A stretch of DNA of 64,000 nucleotides, from positions 41,814 through 105,813 of the forward strand of contig NZ_QGKS01000223.1 of assembly GCF_003172935.1 (NCBI RefSeq), written 5' to 3'. Source of the stretch: Micromonospora sicca (GTDB lineage: Bacteria > Actinomycetota > Actinomycetes > Mycobacteriales > Micromonosporaceae). Below the pieces are notes generated by a model. It was not told the origin of the DNA and searched no databases. It saw nothing but the letters and a program-made list of their open reading frames with translations. Shown piece after piece: positions 17,466 through 27,982 of this stretch (the stretch's first letter is position 1; each line of letters opens with the position of its first letter). The position numbers and the translations under genes were made by a program.

Positions 17466-19000
17466 GCGGCCACTCCGATCCGGCGACCCGTGGTCGCGCA
17501 GACGACGACATTTTCCTCGGTGCGGTCCTGGCCCTCGAGCACCCCCACGACGCGTCCTCTGGAGAGCACCACGACACGGTCGCTCGTACCGAGCAGCTCC
17601 GGCAGGTCGCTGCTGACCATGATGACCGCCGCACCCGCGGCGGTGAGCTCGTTGATGAGCGCGTGGATCTCGGCCTTGGCGCCGATGTCCACGCCGCGGG
17701 TGGGCTCGTTGAGGACGAGGACCCGCCCGCCCGGCGCGAGGGCCCGGGCCAGCAGTACCTTTTGCTGGTTGCCACCGGAGAGCTCGCTGATGAGCTGCTC
17801 GGGCCCGGTCGCGCGCACTCGCAGCCGGCTGCCGTACTCGGTGTAGGTGCGCTCCTCCGCCTGTCGGGAGAGTAGGCGGGCAAACCCGTGGCGGAGCCGG
17901 TCCAGCACCGTCACCGTGAGGTTCTGGCGCACCGACAGGTCGGGCAGGATGCCCGCATGCTTGCGGTCCTCATGGAGGAAGCCGACACCCGCCGCCAGCG
18001 CATCCGCCGGGGTCGACGGAGCGAAGCGCTGACCGTCGAGTTCCATGTGCCCCGCGCGGAGCGGCAGCGCGCCGAAGACCGCCTGCGTGAGCTCGGCCTG
18101 ACCGGCACCCGCCACGCCCCCGATGCCGACGACCTCCCCCGCCCGTACGTCGAGGCTGACATCGCGCAGGTGCCGGCCGGCGCTCACGCTGTCGAGGCGC
18201 AGGACGACCCTTCCCTCCGCCACCGCCTCACGGTGGAAGACCGAATCGATGTCCCGCCCGACCATGAGTCGGACCAGCTTGTCCTCGTCGGTGGCCGCGA
18301 TGGCGAGGGTGCGGACGAGGCGCCCGTCGCGAAGGATCGTCGCTCGGTCGGCAACGGCGAACACTTCCTCCAGCCGGTGGCTCACGTAGACCACCGAGCG
18401 GCCCTCGTCGCGGAGACGGCGGACCACATCGAGCAGCCGCTCGACTTCCTCCTTGGACAGTGCTGCGGTCGGTTCGTCCATGACGATGACCTGACCGTCG
18501 GCGCCGAGTGCCTTGGCGATTTCGACGAGCTGCTGCTCGGAGACGCTGAGATCGGCGACCCGGGCATCGGGGTCGATGTTGACCCCGAGGATGCCGAACA
18601 GTTCCCGGCAGCCGGCACGCATCTGGCCGTACCGGATCCCGCGGGACCAGCGGGAGTGCGGCTCGCGTCCCGCGTAAACGTTCTCCGCGACCGTGAGATC
18701 GGGGAAGAGGGTGAACTCCTGGTAGATCACGGCGATGCCGTGGGCGTGCGCATCACTGGGCCGTCGCGGCGCGTACACCTCGCCGCGTAGCCGCACGGTG
18801 CCGGCGCTGGGTGTGTAGACCCCGCCGAGGACCTTCAACAGGGTCGACTTGCCGGCGCCGTTCTCCCCGACCAGGGCATGCACTTCGCCGGCGCGGATGT
18901 CGAGGTCGACTCCGTCGAGCGCGCGCACCCCCGGAAACTCGACGGTGAGGCCGGAGACCTCCAGCACGGGAGCCTGGGCGGTATCCACTGAAGGGCTCAT
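17462..19000 (-). CDS. Sugar ABC transporter ATP-binding protein with two nucleotide-binding domains
   Basis: 512 aa, RbsA-type. Domain 1 has [14 protein letters not shown] (Walker A), the [16 protein letters not shown] signature and [11 protein letters not shown]. Domain 2 has a degenerate Walker A region ([15 protein letters not shown]), as is usual, with [16 protein letters not shown] and [15 protein letters not shown]. It powers import of the sugar bound by the lipoprotein at 14285-15274. I chose the ATG at 19000 with GGAG upstream; a TTG at 19018 would add six residues. The operator at 19035-19046 stands directly before it and the LacI gene is divergent. Confidence 0.93.
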   Translation of the reverse strand: MSPSVDTAQAPVLEVSGLTVEFPGVRALDGVDLDIRAGEVHALVGENGAGKSTLLKVLGGVYTPSAGTVRLRGEVYAPRRPSDAHAHGIAVIYQEFTLFPDLTVAENVYAGREPHSRWSRGIRYGQMRAGCRELFGILGVNIDPDARVADLSVSEQQLVEIAKALGADGQVIVMDEPTAALSKEEVERLLDVVRRLRDEGRSVVYVSHRLEEVFAVADRATILRDGRLVRTLAIAATDEDKLVRLMVGRDIDSVFHREAVAEGRVVLRLDSVSAGRHLRDVSLDVRAGEVVGIGGVAGAGQAELTQAVFGALPLRAGHMELDGQRFAPSTPADALAAGVGFLHEDRKHAGILPDLSVRQNLTVTVLDRLRHGFARLLSRQAEERTYTEYGSRLRVRATGPEQLISELSGGNQQKVLLARALAPGGRVLVLNEPTRGVDIGAKAEIHALINELTAAGAAVIMVSSDLPELLGTSDRVVVLSRGRVVGVLEGQDRTEENVVVCATTGRRIGVAA

Positions 19001-19034
19001 TCGGCGGGCTCCAACCAACGATGTGGAGTGGTGG

Positions 19035-19046
19035 TGAATCGTTTCA
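19035..19046 (-). promoter_or_regulatory. LacI-family operator in the transporter/repressor divergent region
   Basis: The minus strand reads GTTGAAACGATTCA, identical over 14 bases to the site at 27983-27994 on the + strand. It lies 34 bases before the ATPase start codon. The LacI gene begins 167 bases away on the other side, so the site could also serve autoregulation. Confidence 0.72.
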
Positions 19047-19212
19047 ACGACCGCTACGCTGTGAAGCTAGAGCCGACCTCCGGCACGTGTCAAGAGTCAC
19101 AACGTCATCGCTCTGACATCGACTCGAAACGGGGGCGTCACTTGATCAGCACATTTGAATCAACGCCAAGGGTCGGCCCGGCAACGGCAGGCGCCGACGA
19201 GACGAGGACGAC

Positions 19213-20295
19213 GTGAACCGACCGCCAGTGAGCATCCGTGACGTCGCGAGCATGGCCGGCGTCTCCGTCGGCACGGTCTCCAACGTCCTCAACCGTCCCG
19301 ACATCGTCGCCGACGTCACCCGCCGGCGGGTGCTCGACGCGATCCGCGATCTCGGTTTCGTCCGCAACGAGTCCGCCCGACACCTGCGCGCCGGTCACAG
19401 CCGCACGATAGGGCTTGTCGTCCTCGACGTCGCCAACCCGTTCTTCACCGACGTCGCACGCGGTGTGGAAGACAGCGCCAACGACGCGGGTCTCGCGGTC
19501 ATCCTCTGCAACAGCGACGACGACCCCGCCAAGGAGTCCCGCTACCTGGACCTGCTCGAAGAGCAGCGGGTGCAGGGAATCCTGATCACCCCCGTGACCA
19601 CGACCACTCACCGGTTGGAGCATCTACGCGAGCGCGGCACTCCCATCGTGCTGCTCGACCGCCGGGCGACCGACGACACGCAATGCTCCGTCGCCGTCAA
19701 CGACGTCCTCGGCGGCGAACTCGCGGTGAGACACCTGCTCGCGCAGGGGCACAAGCACCTCGCGTTCGTCGGCGGACCCTTCACGATCCGCCAGGTACAG
19801 GAGCGGCAACAGGGCGCCCTCCAGGCGATGCGGGCCGCCGGCCGGGACCCGGGCGAGCTGCACATCGTCGAAACCAGCGCCCTCAACGTCGCCGCCGGCC
19901 GGGACGCCGCCGCCCGCCTCGCCGGGGCGATGCCCAGACCGACCGCGGTGTTCTGCGCCAACGACCTGCTCGCTCTCGGCGTACTTCAGGAGATGACCCG
20001 CCGCGGCGTGCGGATTCCGCACGACGTGGCGATCGTCGGCTACGACGACATCGACTTCGCCGCCGCCGCCGCAGTGCCACTCACCTCGGTTCGCCAGCCC
20101 CGGCATCTGCTTGGACGGACCGCCGCGGAGTTGCTCATCGAGGAGGCGACCGAGGACAGCAGCCACCAGCACCGGCAGGTTGTCTTCGATCCGGAACTGG
20201 TCGTACGGGATTCGAGCGACCGGACGATCGGCCGGCGGCCGCGGCACCGCCGGCCCAGCCCCGAGGGCGCGGCTGCCACTCCGCACCCCGCCTGA
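19213..20295 (+). CDS. LacI-family repressor, probable regulator of the glycan/rhamnose locus
   Basis: 360 aa. The N-terminal HTH and hinge are canonical (SIRDVASMAGVSVGTVSNVL, then DAIRDLGFVRNESARHLRAG) and are followed by a periplasmic-binding-like effector domain (IGLVVLDVANPFFTDVARGV, VQGILITPV, PTAVFCANDLLALGVLQEM, IVGYDDIDFAAAA). The GTG at 19213 is preceded by GAGGAC. It is divergent from the importer operon and upstream of the GH67/GH106 genes, whose promoters share its likely operator TTGAAACGATTCA. The effector is probably rhamnose or a pathway intermediate, which is inference. Confidence 0.93.
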   Translation: MNRPPVSIRDVASMAGVSVGTVSNVLNRPDIVADVTRRRVLDAIRDLGFVRNESARHLRAGHSRTIGLVVLDVANPFFTDVARGVEDSANDAGLAVILCNSDDDPAKESRYLDLLEEQRVQGILITPVTTTTHRLEHLRERGTPIVLLDRRATDDTQCSVAVNDVLGGELAVRHLLAQGHKHLAFVGGPFTIRQVQERQQGALQAMRAAGRDPGELHIVETSALNVAAGRDAAARLAGAMPRPTAVFCANDLLALGVLQEMTRRGVRIPHDVAIVGYDDIDFAAAAAVPLTSVRQPRHLLGRTAAELLIEEATEDSSHQHRQVVFDPELVVRDSSDRTIGRRPRHRRPSPEGAAATPHPA

Positions 20296-20363
20296 CGGCC
20301 AAGAGTGCGGTGGCACCGGCCACGTGCTATCCGGCCGCCCGCGCCGCGGCGTATCGACGACGA

Positions 20364-20379
20364 CTGAAACAAGTTTCAG
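20364..20379 (+). promoter_or_regulatory. Inverted repeat CTGAAAC-AA-GTTTCAG upstream of the first GH67 gene
   Basis: Two 7-base arms, CTGAAAC and GTTTCAG, are separated by AA, giving a 16-base palindrome 120 bases before the GH67 start. The arms match the half-sites of the other operators but the spacing is two to four bases wider, so it may be bound more weakly or by another LacI protein. Confidence 0.5.
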
Positions 20380-20429
20380 CTACGAAACACATTGACCCTC
20401 TGCCACGCGTCTGATGTGGTCTGAACATC

Positions 20430-20443
20430 GCAAACGGTTTCAG
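20430..20443 (+). promoter_or_regulatory. Second LacI-like site upstream of the first GH67 gene
   Basis: GCAAACGGTTTCAG contains the exact palindrome AAAC-G-GTTT and a GTTTCAG half-site. It lies 56 bases before the GH67 start codon and 66 bases after the preceding palindrome, an arrangement that would suit repressor looping or cooperative binding. Confidence 0.45.
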
Positions 20444-20498
20444 ACTGCTTGCAGTAGCTCTTCCTCTCCCCTGCCAGCACCTGCTGAAGGAGGGCCGC

Positions 20499-23400
20499 AT
20501 GCCGGGCATATCGCGTCGGGCGCTGTTGAAGGCCGGCGGCGGAGGCGTCCTCAGCGCCTACCTGTTGGCCGCGGAGGCGCAGACGAGACCCGCCTACGCC
20601 AGCCCCGTCGAGGACCAGTTGCCACTCGAGGACGGCTATCGGTTATGGCTGCGGTATCAGCCCGTCGCTCATCGTGAACGCCGACTCGAGTACGAGCGGG
20701 CGTTCACTCAGATCGTCCGCCAGGGCGAAACACCGGTGCTGCGGGCTGCGGAATCGGAGCTGGTTCGCGGCCTGGCGGGGCTGCTGGCCCGGAGCGTCCC
20801 GGCAACATCCGCACCAACCCGGCCGGGGACCGTCGTGCTGGGTACGCCGGAGAGCTCGCCGCTGATCCGGTCCGCGATACCCGCCGATGAGCTGGCCGAG
20901 CTGGGCCCTGAGGGATATGTGCTGCGGCGGATCGGCCTGGGCGGCGAGGATGTCACCGTCGTGGCCAGCGCCGGCGAGCGTGGCGTTCTGTACGGAGCCT
21001 TCCATCTCTTGCGGCTGCTCCAGACCGAGCAGCCGATCGGCCGGCTGGACGTGCGGGATCGCCCAGCGAGCCCGCTACGCCTGATCAACCACTGGGACAA
21101 CCTGAACCGGTCGGTGGAGCGCGGGTACGCCGGCCGCTCGATCTTCAACTGGGACGGGCTCCCGACGCTGGATCCGCGCTACACCGACTACGCGCGAGCG
21201 CTCGCCTCGGTCGGGATCAACGGCACGGTCGTCAACAACGTCAACGCGGACGCGCGGTTCCTGGCCTCGAACCGCCTTCCGGGCCTGGCAGCCCTGGCCG
21301 GGCTGCTCCGCGAGTGGGGCATCACCTTCTACCTCTCCGCCAACTACGCGAGCCCCATCATCTTCACGGCGGACGACGCTGACCCGATCAGGACCGCCGA
21401 CCCCGCTGACGCCCGCGTCCAGGCATGGTGGCGGGCCAAGGTGGCCGAGATCTACGACGCGATACCCGACTTCGGCGGGTTCCTGGTCAAGGCCAACTCC
21501 GAAGGTCAGCCCGGCCCGCTGGACTACGGACGCACCCACGCCGAAGGCGCCAACATGCTCGCCGGCCTCGTTGCGCCACACCGCGGCATCATCATCTGGC
21601 GGTCGTTCGTCCACGAGGGGTTCGGCGACTGGGCCGAGTACCAGCACCGGGTCTTCGCACCGCTGGACGGCGACTTCGCCGACAACGTCGCGGTCCAGAC
21701 CAAGAACGGGCCGATCGACTTCCAGGTCCGAGAACCGGTGAATCCGCTGTTCGGTGCGCTACCGAAGACGAACCAGATGATCGAGCTGCAGATCACCCAG
21801 GAGTACACGGGCCACGCCACTCATCTGTGTTACCTGGTTCCGCAGTGGAAGGAGGTCCTCGACTTCGACACCCGCATGCAGGGGCCCGGCAGCACCGTGG
21901 CCCGGATCGTCGACGGCAGCGCGTACGGCCAGACGAACGTCGGCTTCGCCGGGGTGGTGAACTTCGGTGACGACCGGGACTGGACCGGCTATCAACTGGG
22001 GGCCGCCAATACCCACGGCTACGCCCGACTCGCCTGGAACCCGCGGCTCGACGCGAAGGAGATCGCGCGGGAGTGGGTGCGGATGACCTTCGGGACGTAC
22101 CCGCCCCTGGTCGCGGCTCTCACCGACATGCTGCTCGGGTCGTGGCGCACGTACGAGGAATACACGTCGCCGCTCGGCATCGGCTATCTCACCTACCCGC
22201 TGGGCGCGCACTTCGATCCGGACCCCCGGTCGACGCTCAACCTGTCCCACTACACCGACGCGACCGGCACCGGCTTCGACCGGACGACGGCGACCGGCAC
22301 CGGGTACACCGCCCTCTACCACAAACACTGGGCCGACACCTACGAGTCGCTGGCCTCGGTCCCGGACGAACTCCTGCTCTTCATGCACAAGGTTCCGTAC
22401 ACGCACAAGCTGCAGTCCGGCAGGACGGTGATTCAGCACATCTACGACAGCCACTTCGATGGTCTCCGTCGAGCCCTCAGGCAGCGGGATACCTGGCTGC
22501 GGATCGCCCCCTACGTCGACCCGCAGCGACACGCCGACGTACGGAAGACGTTCGACGACCAGATGGCACATGCGAGGCTCTGGCGCGATACCGTCGTGTC
22601 GTTCTTCTTCAGCTACAGCAGGATCCTCGACGAGCGCCGCGGCTGGCTGCAGGCGGATCTCAGCGGAGCGTCGGCCGTGCTCTTCGGCGGGTGGCCCAAC
22701 CGGTTGCCCGTCGAGATCGGCAACGCGACCGGCCAACACCTCACCGTCCGCTCAACCGTGGTGGTTCCAGGCGACGACTGGAAAGCGTCGTCCGGCGAGC
22801 GGGTCGTCCCGTCCACCGACTTCGCGACGCTGAAGCTGCCGGTGCAGCCGCCCCTCACCCCGGACCTCCTCACCCTGGACCTCGCCGTCGAGCCCACCGC
22901 ACTGGAAACGCTCGGCAACACGGGCAAGCTCTTCGTGGTGACTCCGGCGGCCAGGCGATGCCTGCTTGCGCTCGACGCCGGCTCGTCCAGCAGCCCGCTT
23001 GTCCGCGACTACCAGCGGCTGACGCCGGCAACCGCGTGGGATCCGAAGCGTGGGTTTGGCTGGGTCGGGGGCGCTCCCCAGGATCGTGACCGGGGAGGAG
23101 CGTGGGACGCGCTGCGGCGCGACTTCTGCGGCGACTACCCGGCCCGTACGCTCAGGATCGCGATCCCGGCCGGGCGGCACGACGTCGCAGTCCTCGTCGG
23201 GGACGGCGGGCCCGACTCCTACCCGACCTTCATCGCTGCCGACGGACAGCGGGTGGCCGAGAGCCGGCAACTCCCCGGCGGGTCGTTCGCCTGGGTCCGG
23301 TTCCCGCTGGACGGCGGCGCGAGCGGTCGCACTGTCGACCTGACGTTCGACAGCGTTCCCGACCAGTTCTGGCATCTGTGTGCGCTCGTCATCGTCGATC

Positions 23401-24188
23401 CCGCCTCGGTCCTGCCCCCGGCCGTGCTGACCGACGTCGAGGCCGAACTGGCCTGGCTGGGTGGCCGGCCGGCAGAGGTCGCCGTGTCGGTGGCCAACAC
23501 CGGCAACGAGCCCGTTCCGGTCACGATCGAGATCGACGTGCCGGATGGTTGGGCCACCGAACCGCTGTCCTGTGTGCTGCCCGCCGGCACGGAGGAGACC
23601 GTGCGGGTCACGGTCACGCCGCCACTGGTCCCCACGATCGCGACCATACGCGTCCGGGTGACCTCCGAGGCAGAGGTAGGAGACGGCGAGCGGTCCCTGT
23701 CCGTGGTCGCGGTGCCACCCGGCGACGCGGTACCACTCGCGCTGGACGCCGGCAGTTCGGCGAGCCCCGTACTGGCCACGTACCAGCGCCTGGCACCCGA
23801 CGACGCCTGGGACCCGGCCCGCGGATACGGCTGGGTCGGCCGGACGCCTGACTTCCGCGACCGCAATCTCCTCGACGATCTCCGGCGCGACCTCACGCTC
23901 GGACGGGACGCACCGTACGTGCTACGGGTCGCGGTGCCGCCCGGCGTACACCAGGTGCACGTGCTGACGGGCGATGCGTTCGCGCCTTCGGGAACGACGA
24001 CGATCCGCGAGAACTCCCAGGATCTCGGCTCCTCCGGCGCGGAGATCATCCCGCAGGGGCAGTTCCGCTGGTTCACGTTCCGGCTGGACGGCGGCGCGGA
24101 CGGCCGGACCGCCGACCTGGAACTAATCGGCTCCCAGCGGGACGGCTACTGGCGGCTGGTGGCGCTCGTCCTGCAGCGGGCCGAGTGA
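20499..24188 (+). CDS. Tat-exported GH67 alpha-glucuronidase-like multidomain enzyme
   Basis: 1229 aa, about twice the size of a typical GH67 enzyme. The signal SRRALLKAGGGGVLSAYLLA is Tat-like. The GH67 N-terminal beta domain and TIM barrel span about 40-700. By comparison with characterised GH67 enzymes the catalytic residues are Glu335 (VKANSEGQPGP), Asp407 (NGPIDFQVREP) and Glu435 (ELQITQEYTG); the 72- and 28-residue spacings match the family. The tail has a lectin-like repeat at about 822-970 (LALDAGSSSSPL, GFGWVGG, LRRDFCGDYP), an NPCBM-associated NEW3-type domain at about 980-1075, and a second lectin-like repeat at about 1082-1229. It should remove (4-O-methyl)glucuronic acid from a glycan outside the cell. 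The start follows GAAGGAGG. Confidence 0.9.
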   Translation: MPGISRRALLKAGGGGVLSAYLLAAEAQTRPAYASPVEDQLPLEDGYRLWLRYQPVAHRERRLEYERAFTQIVRQGETPVLRAAESELVRGLAGLLARSVPATSAPTRPGTVVLGTPESSPLIRSAIPADELAELGPEGYVLRRIGLGGEDVTVVASAGERGVLYGAFHLLRLLQTEQPIGRLDVRDRPASPLRLINHWDNLNRSVERGYAGRSIFNWDGLPTLDPRYTDYARALASVGINGTVVNNVNADARFLASNRLPGLAALAGLLREWGITFYLSANYASPIIFTADDADPIRTADPADARVQAWWRAKVAEIYDAIPDFGGFLVKANSEGQPGPLDYGRTHAEGANMLAGLVAPHRGIIIWRSFVHEGFGDWAEYQHRVFAPLDGDFADNVAVQTKNGPIDFQVREPVNPLFGALPKTNQMIELQITQEYTGHATHLCYLVPQWKEVLDFDTRMQGPGSTVARIVDGSAYGQTNVGFAGVVNFGDDRDWTGYQLGAANTHGYARLAWNPRLDAKEIAREWVRMTFGTYPPLVAALTDMLLGSWRTYEEYTSPLGIGYLTYPLGAHFDPDPRSTLNLSHYTDATGTGFDRTTATGTGYTALYHKHWADTYESLASVPDELLLFMHKVPYTHKLQSGRTVIQHIYDSHFDGLRRALRQRDTWLRIAPYVDPQRHADVRKTFDDQMAHARLWRDTVVSFFFSYSRILDERRGWLQADLSGASAVLFGGWPNRLPVEIGNATGQHLTVRSTVVVPGDDWKASSGERVVPSTDFATLKLPVQPPLTPDLLTLDLAVEPTALETLGNTGKLFVVTPAARRCLLALDAGSSSSPLVRDYQRLTPATAWDPKRGFGWVGGAPQDRDRGGAWDALRRDFCGDYPARTLRIAIPAGRHDVAVLVGDGGPDSYPTFIAADGQRVAESRQLPGGSFAWVRFPLDGGASGRTVDLTFDSVPDQFWHLCALVIVDPASVLPPAVLTDVEAELAWLGGRPAEVAVSVANTGNEPVPVTIEIDVPDGWATEPLSCVLPAGTEETVRVTVTPPLVPTIATIRVRVTSEAEVGDGERSLSVVAVPPGDAVPLALDAGSSASPVLATYQRLAPDDAWDPARGYGWVGRTPDFRDRNLLDDLRRDLTLGRDAPYVLRVAVPPGVHQVHVLTGDAFAPSGTTTIRENSQDLGSSGAEIIPQGQFRWFTFRLDGGADGRTADLELIGSQRDGYWRLVALVLQRAE

Positions 24189-24288
24189 TGAGGACGACCG
24201 GTCGCCGGCTCAACGCCTGCCCATCGCATCCAGCCGCGTCAGAGCGCCCGACGACGGCCTTGAGGAAGGACCTAGACGAGGAGAGGCG

Positions 24289-27200
24289 ATGTCGGGACTG
24301 ACCAGGCGACAGCTGTTGACGGCAGGCGCCGGCGCCGTGGCCGGCGCGTGGCTGCTGCCCTCGCAGGCGCTGGCGGCGCAAGCCCAGCCGGCGGCGAAAC
24401 TGCCCCAGCTCGATCCGGCCGAGGACGGGTACGAGCTTTGGTTGCGGTATCGGCCGGTGGGAAACCCGGGCCGACGTACGGAATACACCCTGGCGTTCAC
24501 GCACGTCGTACGGCAGGGCAAGTCGCCAGTGCTGCAATCCGCGGCGGCGGAGCTGACGCGGGGCCTCAGCGGACTGCTGGACCGCGACATCCCGACCGCG
24601 GACCAGCCGTCCGAGCGGGGTGCCGTGGTGCTGGGCACCCCGAGCAGCTCCGCCCTGGTACGCGATCTGCTGCCCGCCGGGGAGCTTGACGAGTTCGGTC
24701 CGGAGGGCTTCGTGCTGCGTCGGGTCCGCGGCGGCGGCAAGGACATCGTGGTGGTGGCGAGCACGGGAGACCGCGGCGTGCTCTACGGCGCATTCCACCT
24801 TCTGCGGCTGCTGCAGACCGAGCAGCCGGTCGAGCGGCTGGACGTCCGGGACCGGCCGACGAACCCACTGCGGCTGCTCAGTCACTGGGACAACATCAAC
24901 GACACCGTCGAGCGCGGGTACTCCGGCGGGTCGATCTTCCAGTGGTCCGTGCCCGGCCTGTCACCGCTGGTCGGCGACTATGCGCGGTATCTGGCGTCGC
25001 TGGGAATCAACCGGACGGTGGTCAACAACGTCAACGCGAACCCGCAGTTCCTGACGGCGAAAATGCTGGACGAGGTGGCCGCAGTGGCCGACGCAATGCG
25101 GCCGTGGGGCGTGACCCTGATGCTCTCGGCCAACTTCGCCAGCCCGATCGTCCTCGACCGGCTGCCGACCGCCGACCCGCTCGAGCCCCGCGTCAAGGCC
25201 TGGTGGCGCGACAAGGCCGCGGAGGTGTACGGGAAGATCCCGGACTTCGGCGGGTTCCTCGTGAAGGCCAACTCCGAGGGGCAGCCGGGTCCGGCCGAGT
25301 ACGGCCGCACGCACGCGGACGGCGCCAACGTGATAGCCGAAGCCGTCGCACCGCACGGCGGCTTGGTCATCTGGCGGGCGTTCGTGTACGACCTGAGCGA
25401 CGGCGACGTCTCCACCGACGCCTACCGCACCTTCCTCCCCCTGGACGGCCGCTTCGCAGACAACGCCGTGGTGCAGGCGAAGTACGGCCCGGTCGACTTC
25501 CACGTCCGCGAGCCCGTGCACCCGCTCTTCGGGGCCATGCCCCGCACCAACATGACCCTTGAGCTGCAGGTCACCCAGGAGCACACCGGCCACGCCACCC
25601 ACCTGTGCTACCTCGTGCCGTGGTGGAAGAGCGTCCTGACCTTCGACACGTACGCCAAGGGGGCGGGGACGACGGTGGCGCGCGTCGTAGGCGGGTCGGT
25701 CCACGGCGGGCTGGCCGGCGTCTCCAACTTCGGCGACGACCGGAACTGGACGGGCCACCACCTCGCGGGCGCAAACGCGTACGGCTATGGGCGCCTCGCC
25801 TGGGATCCCAGCCTCTCCGCGGAACAGATCACCGACGAGTGGATCCGGATGACGTTCGGCTCGCACCCGCAGTTGGTCAAGCCGCTGACCGCGATGCTGT
25901 TCGGGTCGTGGGCGACGTTCGAGGACTACACGTCGCCGCTGGGCATCGGGAACCTGGTCGCCGGCAACGGCGACCACTACAACCCCGACCCGGCGAGCGC
26001 GCAGATCGCCGACGGTACTTCTGTGGGGTTTGACCGGACGGTCGCGACCGGCACCGGGTTCACCGGCCTCTACCGCGAGCCGTGGAACCAGATCTACGAG
26101 TCCCTCGAGTCCGTGCCCGACGAGTTGCTGCTGTTCATGCACCGCGTGCCGTACGCCCACCGGCTGCACTCGGGCAAGACCGTGGCCCAACACATCTACG
26201 ACACCCACTTCGAGGGGCTCGCGGCAGCCGCTGGCGAACACCGCGCGTGGGACGGCGTCGAACCATGGGTGGGCAGCCGGCGGCACGCGGAGGTGGCGGA
26301 GCGTTTCGTCGCGCAGATCGCCCATGCCACGCTGTGGCGGGACACCATCGTCGCCTACTTCTTCCGGCTGAGCCGGTTGCTCGACGAACGCCGTTCGTGG
26401 GTGCAGGTCAAGCTCGCCGATCCCGGCGCGGAGCTGGTTCTGGGCGGGTGGCCGAACCGCCTTCCGGTGGAGATCGGCAATGCATCGCCGGGCCCGCTCG
26501 AGGTCACGGCGCGGGTGAGCACCCCCGCCGGCTGGACAGCCCAAGCGGCGACCAGGGCGATCGAGTCCCGGCAGTTCGAGGTGGTCGATTTGCCGGTGAT
26601 CCCACCCATGGTCGGGGCGATCGTCTCCGTCAGCGCCGACGTGCAGGCGGGTGGTCTGCCCGTCCTCGGAGGTACTAACACGTCCCTGGTCGTGGCGCCG
26701 GTCGGCCGGAGGTGCGTACGCGCCCTCGACGCCGGCTCCAAGTCCAGCCCACTGCTGCCCGGCTACGCCGGGTTGAGCCCGGAGACAGCCTGGGACGCGC
26801 AGCGCGGCTTCGGCTGGGTGGGCATCCCACCTCAGCAGCGCGACCGCGGATCGGCCCTCGACGCGTTGCGGCGCGACTTCTGCGCCGACGTCCCCACCCG
26901 CACCCTGCGCATCGCCGTCCCGCCGGGCTCGTATCCGACGTACCTGCTCGTCGGCGATGTCGTCCGCTCACAGCCGACCATCGTCAGCGTCAACGGGGTT
27001 GAGCTGGCCCGCAGCCGGGTGCTCGCGGGCAACGAGTTCGATTGGTTGACCTTCACACTCGACGGCGGGCCGTCCGGCAAGACGGTGGACCTCCGCCTGT
27101 CCGGCATCCCCGGCGAGTACTGGCACCTGAACGCGCTCGCCATGGTGGATCCGGATTCGGTCCTGCCCCCGGTCGTGGTGGCGGGTGCCTCCGCGCACGA

Positions 27201-27888
27201 CGTGCTCACGCTGCCCGCGGAGCCGGCCTCGGTGGTGTTCACCTTGCAGAACATCACCGACGCCGACTCGGTCGTCCGGCCGGCGGTGAGCGCCAGCCAG
27301 GGCTATCGGGTGACGGTGCAGTCCGAGCAGGCGACCGTGCCCGCCGGCGGTTCGCTCGAGGTCCCGGTGACGGTCGTGCGGGATCGCGGCGCGCCGGACG
27401 GCACGCTGACCTTCGAGGTGGGCGGCGAGTCCCTGACGGTGGCCCTGCTGGCGACCGACAACTGGGTGCGGGTCGCCACGATGTCCGCGTCGAGCACGCA
27501 CGCGAGTTCCTCGCCGTCGCTGGCGAACAACGGGAACACCGACTCCGAACAGTGGAACAACGGTGCGGGCGGCTGGAACGACGGCACGGCCGGCGAGTTC
27601 CCCGATTCGCTCACCGCCACGTGGGAGCGTCCGGTGCGGCTCGGGCGGGTAAAGGTCTTCACGCTGGACAGCCGGCAGTACCCGGCGGCCAGCTGGGGCC
27701 TGCGTGACTACGAGGTTCAGCTGCAGGTCGATGGGGTCTGGCAGACGGCGGCGGAGGTGCGGGGCAACACGGCGGGCGTCGTCGAGTCGACGTTCGCGGC
27801 AACGACGGCGAGCGCAGTGCGAATCATCGTTCACGACACCAATGACCACGGGTACAGCAGGATCATGGAGCTCGAAGCGTACGAGTGA
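24289..27888 (+). CDS. Tat-exported GH67 alpha-glucuronidase-like enzyme with a discoidin (F5/8C) domain
   Basis: 1199 aa, a paralogue of the preceding gene and 100 bases downstream of it. The Tat-like signal is TRRQLLTAGAGAVAGAWLLP. The GH67 catalytic residues are retained: Glu330 (VKANSEGQPGP), Asp403 (YGPVDFHVREP) and Glu431 (ELQVTQEHTG). The tail has one lectin-like unit at about 808-955, a NEW3-like region at about 960-1060, and then an F5/8 type C module at about 1060-1199 (ATMSASSTHASSSP, LGRVKVFTLDSRQ, VRIIVHDTNDHGYSRIMELE) in place of the second lectin-like unit of the sister gene. The shared active site with a different binding tail suggests use on different parts of the same polymer. 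The start follows GAGGAGAG. Confidence 0.9.
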   Translation: MSGLTRRQLLTAGAGAVAGAWLLPSQALAAQAQPAAKLPQLDPAEDGYELWLRYRPVGNPGRRTEYTLAFTHVVRQGKSPVLQSAAAELTRGLSGLLDRDIPTADQPSERGAVVLGTPSSSALVRDLLPAGELDEFGPEGFVLRRVRGGGKDIVVVASTGDRGVLYGAFHLLRLLQTEQPVERLDVRDRPTNPLRLLSHWDNINDTVERGYSGGSIFQWSVPGLSPLVGDYARYLASLGINRTVVNNVNANPQFLTAKMLDEVAAVADAMRPWGVTLMLSANFASPIVLDRLPTADPLEPRVKAWWRDKAAEVYGKIPDFGGFLVKANSEGQPGPAEYGRTHADGANVIAEAVAPHGGLVIWRAFVYDLSDGDVSTDAYRTFLPLDGRFADNAVVQAKYGPVDFHVREPVHPLFGAMPRTNMTLELQVTQEHTGHATHLCYLVPWWKSVLTFDTYAKGAGTTVARVVGGSVHGGLAGVSNFGDDRNWTGHHLAGANAYGYGRLAWDPSLSAEQITDEWIRMTFGSHPQLVKPLTAMLFGSWATFEDYTSPLGIGNLVAGNGDHYNPDPASAQIADGTSVGFDRTVATGTGFTGLYREPWNQIYESLESVPDELLLFMHRVPYAHRLHSGKTVAQHIYDTHFEGLAAAAGEHRAWDGVEPWVGSRRHAEVAERFVAQIAHATLWRDTIVAYFFRLSRLLDERRSWVQVKLADPGAELVLGGWPNRLPVEIGNASPGPLEVTARVSTPAGWTAQAATRAIESRQFEVVDLPVIPPMVGAIVSVSADVQAGGLPVLGGTNTSLVVAPVGRRCVRALDAGSKSSPLLPGYAGLSPETAWDAQRGFGWVGIPPQQRDRGSALDALRRDFCADVPTRTLRIAVPPGSYPTYLLVGDVVRSQPTIVSVNGVELARSRVLAGNEFDWLTFTLDGGPSGKTVDLRLSGIPGEYWHLNALAMVDPDSVLPPVVVAGASAHDVLTLPAEPASVVFTLQNITDADSVVRPAVSASQGYRVTVQSEQATVPAGGSLEVPVTVVRDRGAPDGTLTFEVGGESLTVALLATDNWVRVATMSASSTHASSSPSLANNGNTDSEQWNNGAGGWNDGTAGEFPDSLTATWERPVRLGRVKVFTLDSRQYPAASWGLRDYEVQLQVDGVWQTAAEVRGNTAGVVESTFAATTASAVRIIVHDTNDHGYSRIMELEAYE

Positions 27889-27982
27889 GTGCGGCGATCG
27901 GCGCGTCACGTGGCAGAGCACGAAGGATGTGACTCTTGACCCGCACTGAAGCTCGGACCCACTTTCACGAGGCAACCACTGT

